Source: Streptococcus thoraltensis DSM 12221
GTDB lineage: Bacteria; Bacillota; Bacilli; Lactobacillales; Streptococcaceae
NCBI RefSeq assembly: GCF_000380145.1
Contig: NZ_KB904609.1
Location: 62,001-126,000, forward strand
Reading direction: 5' to 3'
Length of the DNA: 64,000 nucleotides
Below are positions 63,130 to 64,000 of this stretch, piece after piece. The position numbers and the translations under genes are program-made. The notes beneath the pieces are model-generated. The model had not been told where the DNA came from and searched no databases. It saw nothing but the letters and a program-made list of their open reading frames with translations. Numbering within the stretch: the stretch's first letter is position 1; each line of letters opens with the position of its first letter.

Positions 63130-64000
63130 ATGACGAAAATCAGATTAAAACTACTTGGCAGCCCAAAGATTTTTTTAAATGAACAAGAACAATTTTTCAC
63201 ATTTTCCAAAGTAAATGCGCTCCTTTACTACCTAGCGATAAATGGTCCTGTCAATCGCGAAACCATAGCTAGCTTACTCTGGGAACATAAGACTACCCAG
63301 ACAGCTAAAAAGAATCTTCGAAATACGATTTATCAAGCCAATAAGGGCACGAAAACAGACATCATTATTTGTCCCAATAGGAACACTATTACTCTAAATC
63401 CTGATTTAAATATCAAAATTGATGTCGAGCTTTTTTTAAAGTCTCCTAAACACCATTTAAATCTTTATCAGGGAGATTTCTTACAGGGGTTTTATCTAAA
63501 AAACTGTGAGGAATTTGAGTTGTGGATGTCTAAGCTCCGCCTGCAGTATGAGCAAATCTTTTTGAAAGCCTCCTATCAAAAGGTTGAAGAAGGTCTCTCT
63601 CTTGGTAACGAAGAAGATAATGAACAATACTTAAAACAACTCATTGAACGTGACGAATTTGAGGAACGAAATTATCAGTTATTGATGCGTTTCTACCAGC
63701 AAAAAAAACGTCCTAGTAAGGCTATTGAAACCTACTATCAATTGACCAATCTCCTTGAGAAAGAACTTGGCATTCGACCGAGCAGCCAAAGCCAGCAGAT
63801 TTATCAAGAAATTCTAGCAAATCATCGCAGCGAACGTACGGTTAGTCACTTTCTCCATACTAGTGATACCTTTTTAGGACGAATCAACGAAATTCGACAA
63901 TTAGAAACATTTTTATCGAGTTGTTTGAGTAACCACGATGCAGAAATCTTGCTCTTAATTGGAGACACTGGAATAGGAAAAAGAACTTTGGCGAGACAGG
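63130..64000 (+). CDS. BTAD/SARP-type transcriptional regulator with ATPase domain, cut by window edge
   Basis: The visible 290 residues begin MTKIRLKLLGSPKIFLNEQE, an OmpR-like winged helix of SARP type (LLYYLAINGPVNRETIASLLW and AKKNLRNTIYQANKGT). A bacterial transcriptional activation domain of helical repeats follows (EEFELWMSKLRLQYEQIFLKAS, then YQLLMRFYQQKKRPSKAIETYYQLTNLLEKELGI). The last part, LLLIGDTGIGKRTLARQ, is a P-loop opening an AAA/STAND module that runs past the window. Such proteins integrate signals through a large C-terminal region. Its target is unknown; it faces away from ahpCF. Confidence 0.85.
   Translation, partial: MTKIRLKLLGSPKIFLNEQEQFFTFSKVNALLYYLAINGPVNRETIASLLWEHKTTQTAKKNLRNTIYQANKGTKTDIIICPNRNTITLNPDLNIKIDVELFLKSPKHHLNLYQGDFLQGFYLKNCEEFELWMSKLRLQYEQIFLKASYQKVEEGLSLGNEEDNEQYLKQLIERDEFEERNYQLLMRFYQQKKRPSKAIETYYQLTNLLEKELGIRPSSQSQQIYQEILANHRSERTVSHFLHTSDTFLGRINEIRQLETFLSSCLSNHDAEILLLIGDTGIGKRTLARQ

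Overview
The window is low-GC Firmicute DNA and looks like the chromosome of a pyogenic-group Streptococcus (S. dysgalactiae, S. canis or S. pyogenes-like; I cannot fix the species). The grounds are LPXTG surface proteins with YSIRK-type or related signal peptides, a C5a-peptidase-like subtilase, a ctsR-clpC pair, the rpmG-secE-nusG-pbp2A block, and streptococcal-type extended -10 promoters, cre, PerR and CtsR boxes. No rRNA, tRNA, CRISPR array or intact insertion sequence was seen.

Layout. 0-3.2 kb: a six-repeat LPXTG surface protein facing a TetR-like regulator. 4.2-7.6 kb: leuS and a tandem pair of small membrane proteins with a cre-embedded promoter. 8.5-15 kb: a sialic-acid catabolic operon (rpiR, nanE, nanA, sodium symporter, acetyl esterase, YhcH, ROK kinase) with its own cre-embedded promoter. 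15.3-17.7 kb: mmuP-mmuM (S-methylmethionine salvage). 18-23 kb: a lipid- or membrane-anchored unknown protein, then a divergent C5a-peptidase-like protease flanked by a truncated second copy of that unknown gene. 23.3-28.3 kb: a type III restriction-modification operon (mod, res) preceded by 23 copies of the heptamer CACAGCT inside a small leader reading frame. 29-35 kb: quinone oxidoreductase, nusG, secE, rpmG, pbp2A, a RluD-family pseudouridine synthase. 35.4-44.1 kb: a galactoside/aminosugar locus (mannose-family PTS IIA, IID, IIC, IIB; GH35 beta-galactosidase; two GntR regulators; LacD aldolase; AgaS). 44-47.4 kb: IS110 remnant and purA. 47.5-53.2 kb: two paralogous membrane-anchored unknowns (one broken by a nonsense codon), xpaC-telA, hslO-dus. 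53.4-60 kb: ctsR-clpC, MFS transporter, rpsB-tsf. 60.6-64 kb: ahpC-ahpF under a PerR box, and the start of a BTAD/SARP-type regulator cut by the window edge.

The most interesting system is the type III R-M locus. The repeat unit is 7 bp, so each gain or loss of a copy shifts the reading frame of a leader ORF that begins at 23310. With the 23 copies seen here it stops about 100 nt before mod. With 22 or 25 copies it would read through and stop at a TGA overlapping the mod ATG (ATGA), so replication slippage could switch translational coupling of mod on and off. No copy number fuses the leader to Mod.

The intergenic regions carry at least eleven copies of a ~106-bp terminal-inverted-repeat element (ends TATAGTC...GACTATA). 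Six of them are interrupted at the same internal position by a second ~104-bp palindromic element that makes 3-bp target duplications. One such element supplies the last codons of the pseudouridine synthase gene.
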